This document shows positions 15,676 through 26,715 of a stretch of 64,000 bases of DNA, in pieces (the first letter of the stretch is position 1; every line of letters starts with the position of its first letter). The notes below the pieces were generated by a model, which did not search any database, was not told the DNA's origin, and saw nothing but the letters and a program-made list of their open reading frames with translations. The position numbers and the translations under genes were made by a program. The stretch comes from Acidobacteriaceae bacterium (GTDB taxonomy: Bacteria > Acidobacteriota > Terriglobia > Terriglobales > Acidobacteriaceae), in the NCBI GenBank assembly GCA_025356095.1, contig JANXUR010000036.1, forward strand, positions 1-64,000, in the 5' to 3' direction.

Positions 15676-17157
15676 ATGGATAATCCTCTGCCTCGACATA
15701 TACATCTGATGGGAATCTGCGGCACCGCTATGGCATCGCTGGCGGGCATGTTGCAGACGCGTGGGCATCGGGTGACGGGCTCAGATGCGGCGGCGTATCC
15801 GCCAATGTCAGAGTTTTTGGCGGGCATTGGTATCACCATTGCGCAGCCGTATGCCGCAGCGAATCTCGTGCCTCGGCCGGACTTGGTGGTGGTAGGCAAT
15901 GCTATTTCACGCGGCAATGTCGAACTGGAGTTGGTACTGAACCAGCGGATTCCCATGGCCTCCATGGCGGAGTTGCTGCGCGAGGAGTTTCTGCAGCAGA
16001 GGGAAGTGATCTGCGTTTCGGGCACGCATGGCAAGACGACCACTACCTCTATGCTGGCTTGGATATTTTCCGTAGCGGGTCGGGACCCATCTTTCTTGAT
16101 CGGCGGCATCGCGGAGAATTTTGGCTCGAGCTTTGCGGCGAGCGAGGTTTCGCGCGGCGGCAAATCTGGCGGCGAATTCATTATTGAGGGCGATGAGTAT
16201 GACACAGCCTTCTTCGACAAAGGCCCGAAGTTTCTGCACTATTTTCCGACCACGCTGATTTTGACTTCAGTTGAATTTGACCACGCGGATATTTATGCGG
16301 ACCTGCCTGCGGTAGAGACTGCCTTCAAGCGGCTGGTGAATTTGATTCCGCAAGGCGGGCGGATTGTGGCCTACGATTCGGGTGATGCTGCGGGAGCCAG
16401 TGTGCAGCGCTGTCTGGCGAAGGCGTTTTGCCCGGTGGAGCGGTATGGTTTTGACGAAGCTGCGCACTGGCGCATCACGGATCTGCAATTTGAATCCGCG
16501 GCGACGACTTGGCGCGTACAGAAGAGTGGCAAGGCTTGGGGAGAGTTCCGCTTTGCGCTCGCGGGGCGCTACAACGTGCTGAATGCCACGGCGGCAGCGG
16601 CGGTGGCGGACGCCTACGGCATTCCGGCAGAGAAAATCGCCGAGGCATTGGCCAGTTTCCGTAGCGTCAAGCGGCGGCTGGAAGTGAAGGCAGAGGTGGG
16701 CGGAGTGACGATCATTGACGACTTCGCGCACCATCCTACCGCCATAGCGGAGACGCTGACGGCGCTGCAAGAACGCTATCGCGGACATCGGCTGTGGGCG
16801 GTGCTGGAGCCGAGGTCGAACACACTGCGGCGCAAAGTGTTTCAAGCCGAGCTTGCCGCGAGCCTGGCGTTGGCGGATGGGGTGATTGTGGCCGATGTGT
16901 TCAAGGCAGAAGCGATTGCGGAGGCGGAGCGCTTGAGTGTCGCCGAACTGATTGCACAGATTGAACACGCGGGCAAGCCAGCACGCTGCCTAGCCGACGC
17001 CGACGCGATTGTTGCGACGCTGACTCAAGAGGTGCGCGCGGGCGATGTGGTGGCGATTCTTTCTAACGGTGGCTTTGGCGGGATTTACCACAAGCTACCC
17101 GCCGCGTTGCGCGCGCGGTTTGCCGGAGCTGAGAATAGAGCGGGAGGGCACGCTTGA
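15676..17157 (+). CDS. mpl: UDP-MurNAc:L-Ala-gamma-D-Glu-meso-DAP ligase (Mpl)
   Basis: About 493 residues of the Mur ligase family. Residues near 116 carry the ATP loop GTHGKTTTT. GDEYDTAFFDKGPKFLHY is diagnostic of Mpl and distinguishes it from MurC, and the C-terminal domain has a typical LEPRSNTLRR. The enzyme ligates recycled tripeptide onto UDP-MurNAc, bypassing MurC, MurD and MurE. The N-terminal HLMGICGTAMASLAGML is the UDP-binding Rossmann segment. ATG at 15676 fits the family start; the frame from TTG 15649 adds an unlikely hydrophobic leader. Its last bases overlap plsC (TTGA). Confidence 0.93.
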   Translation: MDNPLPRHIHLMGICGTAMASLAGMLQTRGHRVTGSDAAAYPPMSEFLAGIGITIAQPYAAANLVPRPDLVVVGNAISRGNVELELVLNQRIPMASMAELLREEFLQQREVICVSGTHGKTTTTSMLAWIFSVAGRDPSFLIGGIAENFGSSFAASEVSRGGKSGGEFIIEGDEYDTAFFDKGPKFLHYFPTTLILTSVEFDHADIYADLPAVETAFKRLVNLIPQGGRIVAYDSGDAAGASVQRCLAKAFCPVERYGFDEAAHWRITDLQFESAATTWRVQKSGKAWGEFRFALAGRYNVLNATAAAAVADAYGIPAEKIAEALASFRSVKRRLEVKAEVGGVTIIDDFAHHPTAIAETLTALQERYRGHRLWAVLEPRSNTLRRKVFQAELAASLALADGVIVADVFKAEAIAEAERLSVAELIAQIEHAGKPARCLADADAIVATLTQEVRAGDVVAILSNGGFGGIYHKLPAALRARFAGAENRAGGHA

Positions 17158-17861
17158 TTCGCGCTGCACTTATGGTGGGTTTCTGGGCGATTGCCATGCC
17201 GCTTGCCGCGCTGGTGGGCTTTCCGATTGCGTGGGTGCAAGGGCATCCGGGGGTACTGTATCGCTTTGTGATGTGGGGGTGCCGCGCGGGTACTTGGATT
17301 AGCGGCGCGCAGGTGACAGCGGAGGGTCGAGAGCACTTAGTGGCCGGGCAGTCCTATATCTTTATGTCCAATCATGTGTCAAATCTTGACCCGCCGATTG
17401 AAATTGCGCTGATCCCGGGGCGGACTTCGGTGCTGGTGAAGAAGGAGCTATTCAAGATTCCGGTGCTGGCGCAGACGATGCGCATTGGGGACCTGATTCC
17501 TGTAGATCGCGGCAATCGCGAGGCAGGGGTGCAGTCTGTGCGCGATGCGGCGCGGGTGATGCGCAAAGGCCTCAGTATGATGGTTTATCCGGAAGGCGGC
17601 CGCAGTTGGGATGGCAAGTTACTACCCATGAAGAAAGGGCCGTTCTATTTAGCGATTGAGTGCGGCATACCCGTGGTTCCTATGACGATTGTAGGGAGCC
17701 GCGAGGTGATGAGTAAAGGTAAATTCGAGTGCCACCCCGGCCCGGTGCGGGTAGTGTTTCATCCGCCGATTCCACCGGACGAGTTCGGCTCGAAAGACGA
17801 GCTGATGGCGAGAGTAAAGGATGTGATTGCCAGCGCGCTGCCGGAAGAGGAGCGAGGGTAG
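17154..17861 (+). CDS. plsC: 1-acyl-glycerol-3-phosphate acyltransferase
   Basis: 235 residues. A membrane helix occupies the N-terminus. The acyltransferase catalytic block is SNHVSNLDPP (the HX4D motif, about residue 76), the second block is around VPVDRGNRE, and the third is VYPEGGRSWDG, followed by PVVPMTI. PlsC transfers an acyl chain to lysophosphatidic acid to make phosphatidic acid. It starts with TTG overlapping the mpl stop codon, a strong sign of coupled translation in the dapF-ldcA-mpl-plsC run. It converges on lpxD, with a 77-nt gap. Confidence 0.9.
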   Translation: MIRAALMVGFWAIAMPLAALVGFPIAWVQGHPGVLYRFVMWGCRAGTWISGAQVTAEGREHLVAGQSYIFMSNHVSNLDPPIEIALIPGRTSVLVKKELFKIPVLAQTMRIGDLIPVDRGNREAGVQSVRDAARVMRKGLSMMVYPEGGRSWDGKLLPMKKGPFYLAIECGIPVVPMTIVGSREVMSKGKFECHPGPVRVVFHPPIPPDEFGSKDELMARVKDVIASALPEEERG

Positions 17862-17938
17862 CGCAAGCAGGGGGCACGCCGAACCATATTGGCCGGTTCA
17901 TATAGATCATGTGCAAGCGATTTGCCCTGCACTCGCGT

Positions 17939-18964
17939 TCACTTGCCGCGCAGCTTCTTCGCCAGCTCCGGCAGTTTCTGGAACAGCGCCACTGACCGAA
18001 GCCAGATTCTGTTATCAAACGCCGGGGAGCCGCTGACGACTGCTCCCGGTGCGACGTCATGGCCTACGCCGCTTTGGGCGGTGACGATGGCACCATCGCC
18101 AATCTTCAGGTGGCCGACGACGCCGACTTGCCCGGCGAGAATCACGTTGTTTCCGACCTCGGCTGAGCCGGCGACCCCGACCTGCGCGCACAGCAGTGTA
18201 TCTTCGCCGATGGTTGCTCCGTGGCCCACTTGGGCGAGGTTGTCAATTTTCGATCCACTGCCGATGCGAGTTTCTCCGACGCTGGCGCGGTCCACGGTGG
18301 CGTTGGATTGCACCTCAACGTTGTCGCCGAGAACGGTGGGGCCGGTCTGCGGAATCTTGTGCCAGTGGCCCATATTGCCAGTGAGGCCGTCTTTTGCAAA
18401 GCCAAAACCGTCGCCGCCGATGATCACGCCATTCTGCAAGATCACGTCGTTGCCAATGCGGCAGAACTCGCGCACCACCGCGTGAGCATGGGCGAAGAAG
18501 CGATGGCCAATGTGTGCGCCGCGATAGATCACCACATGGGGCAATAACACGCAGTCGTCGCCTATGGTTACATCGGCGGCAACCACGGCGTAAGCCCCGA
18601 TGTGGGCACCCGCACCAATTTTTGCGGAAGGGTCAACCACAGCGGTGGGATGAATTCCGGGCGGGTATTGCGGCGCGTCGTAGAACAGTTCGAGCGCGCG
18701 GGCAAAGGCGTAGTAAGGATTCTTGGTGCGCAGTGTCGCCACCGCGACTTCAGGAAAGTCTGGTGAGACGATGACGGCCGAGGCTTTGGTAGTTCGTGCC
18801 AGGGGCGAATACTTGGGGTTGGAGACGAAGGTAATCTGGCCATTGGCAGCCGCTTCGATGCCAGCCACGCCGGTGATGAGGGTGTCGGCTGAGCCGTGGA
18901 GCGATACTGCTGAATAGGTGCCAAGCGCTGCCGCTACTTCGCCGAGGGTCAGAGACTTTGCCAT
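17939..18964 (-). CDS. lpxD: UDP-3-O-(3-hydroxyacyl)glucosamine N-acyltransferase
   Basis: 341 residues, the standard LpxD length. The N-terminal uridine-binding domain (about 1-100) ends in YYAFARALELF. The remainder is a left-handed beta helix of hexapeptide repeats, with GGDGFGFAKD and, near residue 240, IDNLAQVGHGATIG containing the catalytic His. The C-terminus is a helical extension. LpxD adds the second acyl chain in lipid A synthesis, so the organism makes lipopolysaccharide. No other lpx genes are adjacent. The gene is transcribed 24 nt after a small unknown protein gene. Confidence 0.95.
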   Translation of the reverse strand: MAKSLTLGEVAAALGTYSAVSLHGSADTLITGVAGIEAAANGQITFVSNPKYSPLARTTKASAVIVSPDFPEVAVATLRTKNPYYAFARALELFYDAPQYPPGIHPTAVVDPSAKIGAGAHIGAYAVVAADVTIGDDCVLLPHVVIYRGAHIGHRFFAHAHAVVREFCRIGNDVILQNGVIIGGDGFGFAKDGLTGNMGHWHKIPQTGPTVLGDNVEVQSNATVDRASVGETRIGSGSKIDNLAQVGHGATIGEDTLLCAQVGVAGSAEVGNNVILAGQVGVVGHLKIGDGAIVTAQSGVGHDVAPGAVVSGSPAFDNRIWLRSVALFQKLPELAKKLRGK

Positions 18965-18988
18965 GTTGACGAAAGTTTACTACCCCGG

Positions 18989-19465
18989 CTACTGAAACAG
19001 CAGTGGCTCTTGCGCGGCGTCGGCTGCGGCGCGGCGTTTGGCCTTGGCGGCACCGACCACGCTCAGCACGGTGATCGAATCCAACGCTTGCCGAGGCACA
19101 AAGATGCGCTGCGTGTTCGACCGCAGATCGGGTGGAATGAGAAAGTAGCCTTCCGGCGGGTTTTGGAGCAAATCAGCGGGCATCACGCCTTCCAGCGTGT
19201 CGGTGTCTTTGAACTTCAGGCGCACCCAAATGCCCTCGGTGCGAGGTCGGGAGCTGAAGGTTTTGCGGTTCAGGGCGCTGGTTTCTCCAAACTCGCGGAC
19301 GAAGAACACTGCTTTTACGTCGCTAAGTTCAATGCCTACAACGTTTCCTGAGGTGTTTAGCAATTCCAGCTTGCCTTCGACCAAGAAAGAAGTGGGCGAC
19401 ACGTAGCCGTGCATGGAATCACGATCTACCTTGCGGACGACGACCTTCTTGTGGGTAGAAGACAT
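18989..19465 (-). CDS. Unknown conserved-looking beta-rich protein
   Basis: 158 residues with no motif I can name. The sequence begins KKVVVRKVDRDSMHGYV, continues with alternating hydrophobic beta strands (GIELSDVKAVFFVREF, GIWVRLKFKDTDTLEGVMP) and ends with a Lys/Arg-Ala tail. No signal peptide or membrane segment is seen. It shows a PilZ-like or SH3-like strand pattern only by impression. It sits 24 nt before lpxD, as the first gene of that pair, and may share its promoter. The 278-nt region upstream (19466-19743) holds only a 7-bp stem hairpin (AACCACT, loop CGTA, at 19614-19631) and no gene. Confidence 0.6.
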   Translation of the reverse strand: MSSTHKKVVVRKVDRDSMHGYVSPTSFLVEGKLELLNTSGNVVGIELSDVKAVFFVREFGETSALNRKTFSSRPRTEGIWVRLKFKDTDTLEGVMPADLLQNPPEGYFLIPPDLRSNTQRIFVPRQALDSITVLSVVGAAKAKRRAAADAAQEPLLFQ

Positions 19466-19743
19466 GCTCTCTTGTAAATAGCAGAAAATTCTGGCTTTGC
19501 GAATGTTGAGTGTGGTGCACGGGGCCGGAAAATGGCTTTGGTGTCACAACGCACATTCACTGTGGCGAAAATATGACAGACGTGTTAAACTACCGCGTTC
19601 GCCAAGCCCCCAAAACCACTCGTAAGTGGTTCAAAAGGCGTGGCTTATTGCAAGTTTTGGACCAGCGGCCCGAGGTCGTGGGCAACTGGCTGTGGAAATC
19701 TACAACGGGGCAGCAGCCGCCCGGAATTGGCAACTGACATCCC

Positions 19744-21711
19744 ATGGCAGATTATATTTACACACTCAAATACCGGTTGACCCCAGAACAGTTTCAGGGC
19801 ATCAACTTGGTGCAAGAAGTCGCCGGTCACGCCGACTTTAACCTTTACCTGACCGGCGGGGCGATTCGCGATTTGATCGCGGGCACTAGTGCACCGATCC
19901 GTGACCTTGATTTCACCGTCCAAGGGAACGCGCTCAAACTGCAGAAAGATTTTGAGCGCCATGGAGCCATAGTGGTTGCGTCCGACGAAGCGACCCACAC
20001 CCTGCATTTGGCGCTGCCCGGCAAAGTACGCGCGGAAGTGAGCATGGCGCGCACCGAGACGTATGTGTCGGCAGGCAAGCCTGCGGTAATCCACGCAGCT
20101 ACCATTGTGGACGATATGCGGCGGCGTGATTTTACCGCCAATGCCATGGCGATTTCGCTCAACCAAGGCTCGCGCGGGTTGCTGATTGACCCGGCGAACG
20201 GCATTGCTGACATCGAGGCGAAGGTGCTGCGGCTGGTTTCCAACTATGGTTTTGTCGAAGACCCGGCGCGCCTGATTCGCGCCACGCGTTTTGCCACGCG
20301 TTTTGGCTGGACGCTTGAAGAGAAGACGCAGGCACGCTACGATTCGGCCAAAGAGAATGGCTACATTGACCATGTGCGAGACTCGCATCTTGCCGTCGAG
20401 ATCGAGCAATTGGTCTACGAAGAAGACCCGTTGGCGGTAATTCGCGCCTTTGACGAGCAGGGTTGGCTGAAGATACTGCATCCGCATTGGAGCTTGAGCA
20501 AGATTGATGTTGACGGGCTGGAGAAAATGCTGGCGCAGCGCAAGCGCATGGCTGAGATGGGCTACCGGTCAGAGAATTCGCCCGGAACGCTTTACTTTCT
20601 GACTCACAAACTCGCTGACAACGACGTTGCAACGATTCGCCGGAAGATTCCGCGCAAGGATCTGGTGGAAGCTGGCAAACAGGTTGAGGGCGAAGCCAAG
20701 GAACTGGCGCGTGAGCTTTCCAGCAAAGAAGCGGCGCATCCTTCAGGCGCGTGGACAATTTTGGCAGCGGCCCGGCCGGATCTGGTGCAATTTGTTGCGG
20801 CGACCTCGCGGCAGGCGTCTGTGGTGGAGAAGATCGAGAAGTTTCTGGGCGAGTGGCGTGAGTCGCTGAAGAAACTGCCGCAGACCGAGATGATTGAATT
20901 GAACATTACCAGCGCCATGCCGGACTATGCCAACGTGGCGCATCAGATTTTCTTGCAGGTGATTGATGGCAAACTGAGTACACCGGCCGAGATCATGAAG
21001 TTCTTGAAGCCGCTGGCGCCACCGCCACCGCCGCCGCCTCCGGCGTCGGGCGGCAAGCGCGGCCGGGCGAAGGCCGCAGAAGCTGCGGCTGCAGCGAGTG
21101 CAGCTGCGGAGGCGGCGAAGTTGGCGGATCAGCCAGCAGCTAAAGCTGGCAAGGGCAAGAAAGCGGAAAAGGCGGCGAAAGCGGCTGCCGCCGCTGCTGC
21201 GCTTGCAGTTGTTGCGCCCGTGGTGGAAGCTGCAACGGCAGGCACGGCGAAAGCGGCGAAAGCGGCTGCGAAGCCAGCTTCCGCGAAGGCTGCGGAATCC
21301 GTTGCACCCAAGAAGGATGAGGCGAAGGAGCCCAAAGCGAAGGCGGCGACAAAGCCGATGGCCAAGCCTGCAGTGAGGCCAGAAGCGAAGAAGGTGACCA
21401 AGCCGGTCAGGGTCGCGGCCAAGCCGGAAGCGAAGAAGGCCCCCGCGAAGTCGGCGGTGAAGGTGGCCGTGAAGTCGGCGGTGAAGGTGGCGGTGAAGGT
21501 AGCGGTGAAGAAGCCCGTGGCGAAACCGGTGAAGGTTGCAGGGAAGCCCGCGGCGAAAAAGGTTGTAGCGAAACTTCCTGCGAAGCCGGCAACCAAGCCG
21601 GTAACCAAGTCTGCACTAAAGCAGGTAAAGAAGGCTGCGCCAGCCAAGCCAGCCAAGCCCGCCAAGCCGGCAAGGAAGGCTAACAAAGCCAAGGCTGGCA
21701 AGAAGCGTTAA
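19744..21711 (+). CDS. CCA-adding/poly(A)-polymerase-type nucleotidyltransferase with histone-H1-like tail
   Basis: 655 residues. Residues 1-420 form a class II tRNA nucleotidyltransferase: YLTGGAIRDLIAG, IRDLDFTVQGN (the paired catalytic Asp), then DDMRRRDFTANAMAI and EDPARLIRATRFATRFGW. Such proteins repair or add the tRNA 3' CCA, or polyadenylate RNA. Sequence alone does not settle which. A polyproline stretch (about 425-432) leads into about 220 residues of Lys, Ala and Pro (KKAEKAAKAAAA, KPVKVAGKPAAKK), basic and disordered like a bacterial H1/AlgP tail. The tail would bind nucleic acid. A good terminator follows. The tail is repetitive in DNA and may be length-variable. Confidence 0.8.
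   Translation: MADYIYTLKYRLTPEQFQGINLVQEVAGHADFNLYLTGGAIRDLIAGTSAPIRDLDFTVQGNALKLQKDFERHGAIVVASDEATHTLHLALPGKVRAEVSMARTETYVSAGKPAVIHAATIVDDMRRRDFTANAMAISLNQGSRGLLIDPANGIADIEAKVLRLVSNYGFVEDPARLIRATRFATRFGWTLEEKTQARYDSAKENGYIDHVRDSHLAVEIEQLVYEEDPLAVIRAFDEQGWLKILHPHWSLSKIDVDGLEKMLAQRKRMAEMGYRSENSPGTLYFLTHKLADNDVATIRRKIPRKDLVEAGKQVEGEAKELARELSSKEAAHPSGAWTILAAARPDLVQFVAATSRQASVVEKIEKFLGEWRESLKKLPQTEMIELNITSAMPDYANVAHQIFLQVIDGKLSTPAEIMKFLKPLAPPPPPPPPASGGKRGRAKAAEAAAAASAAAEAAKLADQPAAKAGKGKKAEKAAKAAAAAAALAVVAPVVEAATAGTAKAAKAAAKPASAKAAESVAPKKDEAKEPKAKAATKPMAKPAVRPEAKKVTKPVRVAAKPEAKKAPAKSAVKVAVKSAVKVAVKVAVKKPVAKPVKVAGKPAAKKVVAKLPAKPATKPVTKSALKQVKKAAPAKPAKPAKPARKANKAKAGKKR
21040..21708. repeat. Low-complexity Lys/Ala/Pro-coding repeat region
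   Basis: Imperfect GCNAAG/AAGCCN-rich coding repeats make the basic tail of the nucleotidyltransferase. The local strongest periodicity is at 21450-21525, where GTGAAG-GCGGTG-type units recur (KVAVKSAVKVAVK). Large apparent opposite-strand frames here are composition artefacts. Confidence 0.8.
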
Positions 21712-21754
21712 CGACCGGGGTCGGAAGTAGCAGCGCTGGGCTGGATGGGCTTTG

Positions 21755-21787
21755 AAATCTGCGGCGGCAAAGTCGTCGCAGATTTTT
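21755..21787 (+). terminator. Rho-independent terminator
   Basis: AAATCTGCGGCG pairs with CGTCGCAGATTT (12 bp with one G-T wobble) around the loop GCAAAGT, followed by a T run. It stands 44 nt after the nucleotidyltransferase stop codon. Confidence 0.8.
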
Positions 21788-21814
21788 ACGGTCATCATGC
21801 AACTCGGCCATGTT

Positions 21815-21920
21815 GATCATGAAGTACGATCTGAATCACGAGCTGAAGTGCGAGCTGAATTGCGAGCTGATGACGATCTGGATGACGAGCTGATTGCGAG
21901 CTGGTGACGAGCTGCGATGC
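21815..21920. repeat. Degenerate 11-12-bp tandem repeat upstream of dnaE
   Basis: About nine units of the form GAGCTGAATTGC or GATCTGGATGAC (11-13 bp each) fill 21815-21920, between the terminator and dnaE. An ATG at 21797 opens a 36-codon frame through most of it (charged, acidic and basic residues, ending at 21907), but with a weak ribosome site. Some GAGCTG cores are spaced 11-12 bp, about one helical turn. Function is unknown. Confidence 0.85.
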
Positions 21921-22010
21921 ACCCCGACCTGTTTCGCCTAGCGCTCCTGTGCCCTTGTCGCTGTTCCACGGTTAAAATCCTCAGCCGTTTGCAGTAGTCT
22001 GGAATTCACT

Positions 22011-25541
<3,531 letters not shown>

Positions 25542-25559
25542 GTTTTGCCCTGTTAATTT

Positions 25560-26420
25560 ATGGACACTCCCCAAAGCACAAAACCGCACACGCAAGGTGA
25601 GATTTCGACTGCGGTTCCGAATGAAGCATGGCTGCGCACAGAAGTGGCACGACATCCCCAGCGTCCTTACACGCTGGATTACGTAGACCGCATCTTCACC
25701 GACTGGAGCGAGATTCATGGGGACCGAGGTTTTGCCGACGATCCGGCCATTGTCTGCGGCATGGCCCGATTCCACGGCGACGACGTGCTGGTAGTCGGTC
25801 ACCAAAAAGCTCGCGACACCAAGCAGAAGGTTTATCGCAATTTTGGAATGCCGAATCCTGAAGGCTACCGCAAGGCGCTTCGGGTGATGAAGATCGCAGA
25901 AAAATTCCGCCGACCCATTTTTACTTTTGTGGATACGCCCGGAGCCTTTCCCGGTTTAGGCGCGGAAGAGCGTGGACAGGCTGAGGCCATTGCCCGCAAT
26001 CTGCGTGAAATGTCGCGGATGAAGGTGCCTGTCATCACCACCGTCACCGGGGAAGGTGGCAGCGGAGGCGCACTGGCCATTGCCATTGCAGACATTGTGC
26101 TGATGCTTGAAAACTCCATCTACTCGGTGATTTCGCCGGAGGGCTGTGCTTCCATCATGTGGCGCGATGCCACCAAACGCGACCTCGCCGCGCAGGCAAT
26201 GAAGATTACTGCTCAAGAGCTGCTGCCTATGGGCATTATTGATGGCATCGTTCCCGAGCCCGAAGGTGGTGCGCACCTTAACCATGAGGCCATGGCGACC
26301 ACGCTGGATGGTGTGCTGGCTAGGCACTTGGCGGAACTGAAGAAGCTTTCGGTGGATCAGTTGCTGGCCCAGCGGTATAAGAAGTTCCGCACCATGGCGC
26401 AGTACTTTAACGTGGAATAG
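25560..26420 (+). CDS. accA: Acetyl-CoA carboxylase carboxyltransferase alpha subunit
   Basis: 286 residues. The crotonase-like core carries [58 protein letters not shown] and [13 protein letters not shown]. It forms the carboxyltransferase with AccD to make malonyl-CoA for fatty acids. Compared with E. coli (319 residues), the N-terminal coiled helix before the RHPQRPYT motif (about 35 residues) is missing, although the conserved core is complete. The start is not at issue: ATG 25560 is close to dnaE, and no longer in-frame extension upstream fits. It is probably co-transcribed with dnaE. Confidence 0.95.
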   Translation: MDTPQSTKPHTQGEISTAVPNEAWLRTEVARHPQRPYTLDYVDRIFTDWSEIHGDRGFADDPAIVCGMARFHGDDVLVVGHQKARDTKQKVYRNFGMPNPEGYRKALRVMKIAEKFRRPIFTFVDTPGAFPGLGAEERGQAEAIARNLREMSRMKVPVITTVTGEGGSGGALAIAIADIVLMLENSIYSVISPEGCASIMWRDATKRDLAAQAMKITAQELLPMGIIDGIVPEPEGGAHLNHEAMATTLDGVLARHLAELKKLSVDQLLAQRYKKFRTMAQYFNVE

Positions 26421-26529
26421 GGCTGGCCTCTGCGCCGACAGCCGCATGCCTCGCACCCGCTTGGCAGGTTTAATCATCCGGTTGATTGCCATCTGACACA
26501 GAAACAGGCCGTTAATCCAGACTGAAACC

Positions 26530-26590
26530 GTTGCGGCACGGTTGTGGCAAGGTTGTGGCACGGTTGTGGCACGGTTGTGGCAAGGTTGTG
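26530..26590. repeat. 11-bp tandem repeat upstream of korA
   Basis: Five copies of an 11-bp unit (GTTGTGGCACG or GTTGTGGCAAG, first copy GTTGCGGCACG) at 26530-26584 are followed by a decayed sixth. The period is close to one helical turn. The array is the main feature of the 295-nt accA-korA spacer and lies 35 bp before a TATAAT box. Confidence 0.9.
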
Positions 26591-26624
26591 ACGCCCCGCG
26601 CGGGAATTTCCTCAGCCATCGCCG

Positions 26625-26630
26625 TATAAT
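26625..26630 (+). promoter_or_regulatory. TATAAT -10-like box upstream of korA
   Basis: A perfect TATAAT, 86 nt before the korA start. No TTGACA-like box lies 17 bp upstream, so activation via the adjacent 11-bp repeat array is plausible but unproven. Confidence 0.4.
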
Positions 26631-26715
26631 AATGGGTTGCCCTTCATCGCCGAATACGGCCGGTAACGCGCGGGTTGCGTAATCATGTGTGGTTGCGCGC
26701 ATCATAAGGAACATC

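Noticed and set aside
21129-21701. Long minus-strand open frame opposite the nucleotidyltransferase tail
   Set aside because: It is an artefact of GC-rich Lys/Ala/Pro codons on the plus strand, consists of hydrophobic low-complexity residues, and has no ribosome-binding site.
21815-21920. Possible CRISPR array or origin iterons upstream of dnaE
   Set aside because: There are no spacers, and the unit length drifts (11-13 bp). No dnaA, rep gene or DnaA boxes are nearby.
26530-26590. Possible CRISPR array
   Set aside because: The units are 11 bp, directly adjacent and without spacers, and no cas gene is in the window.
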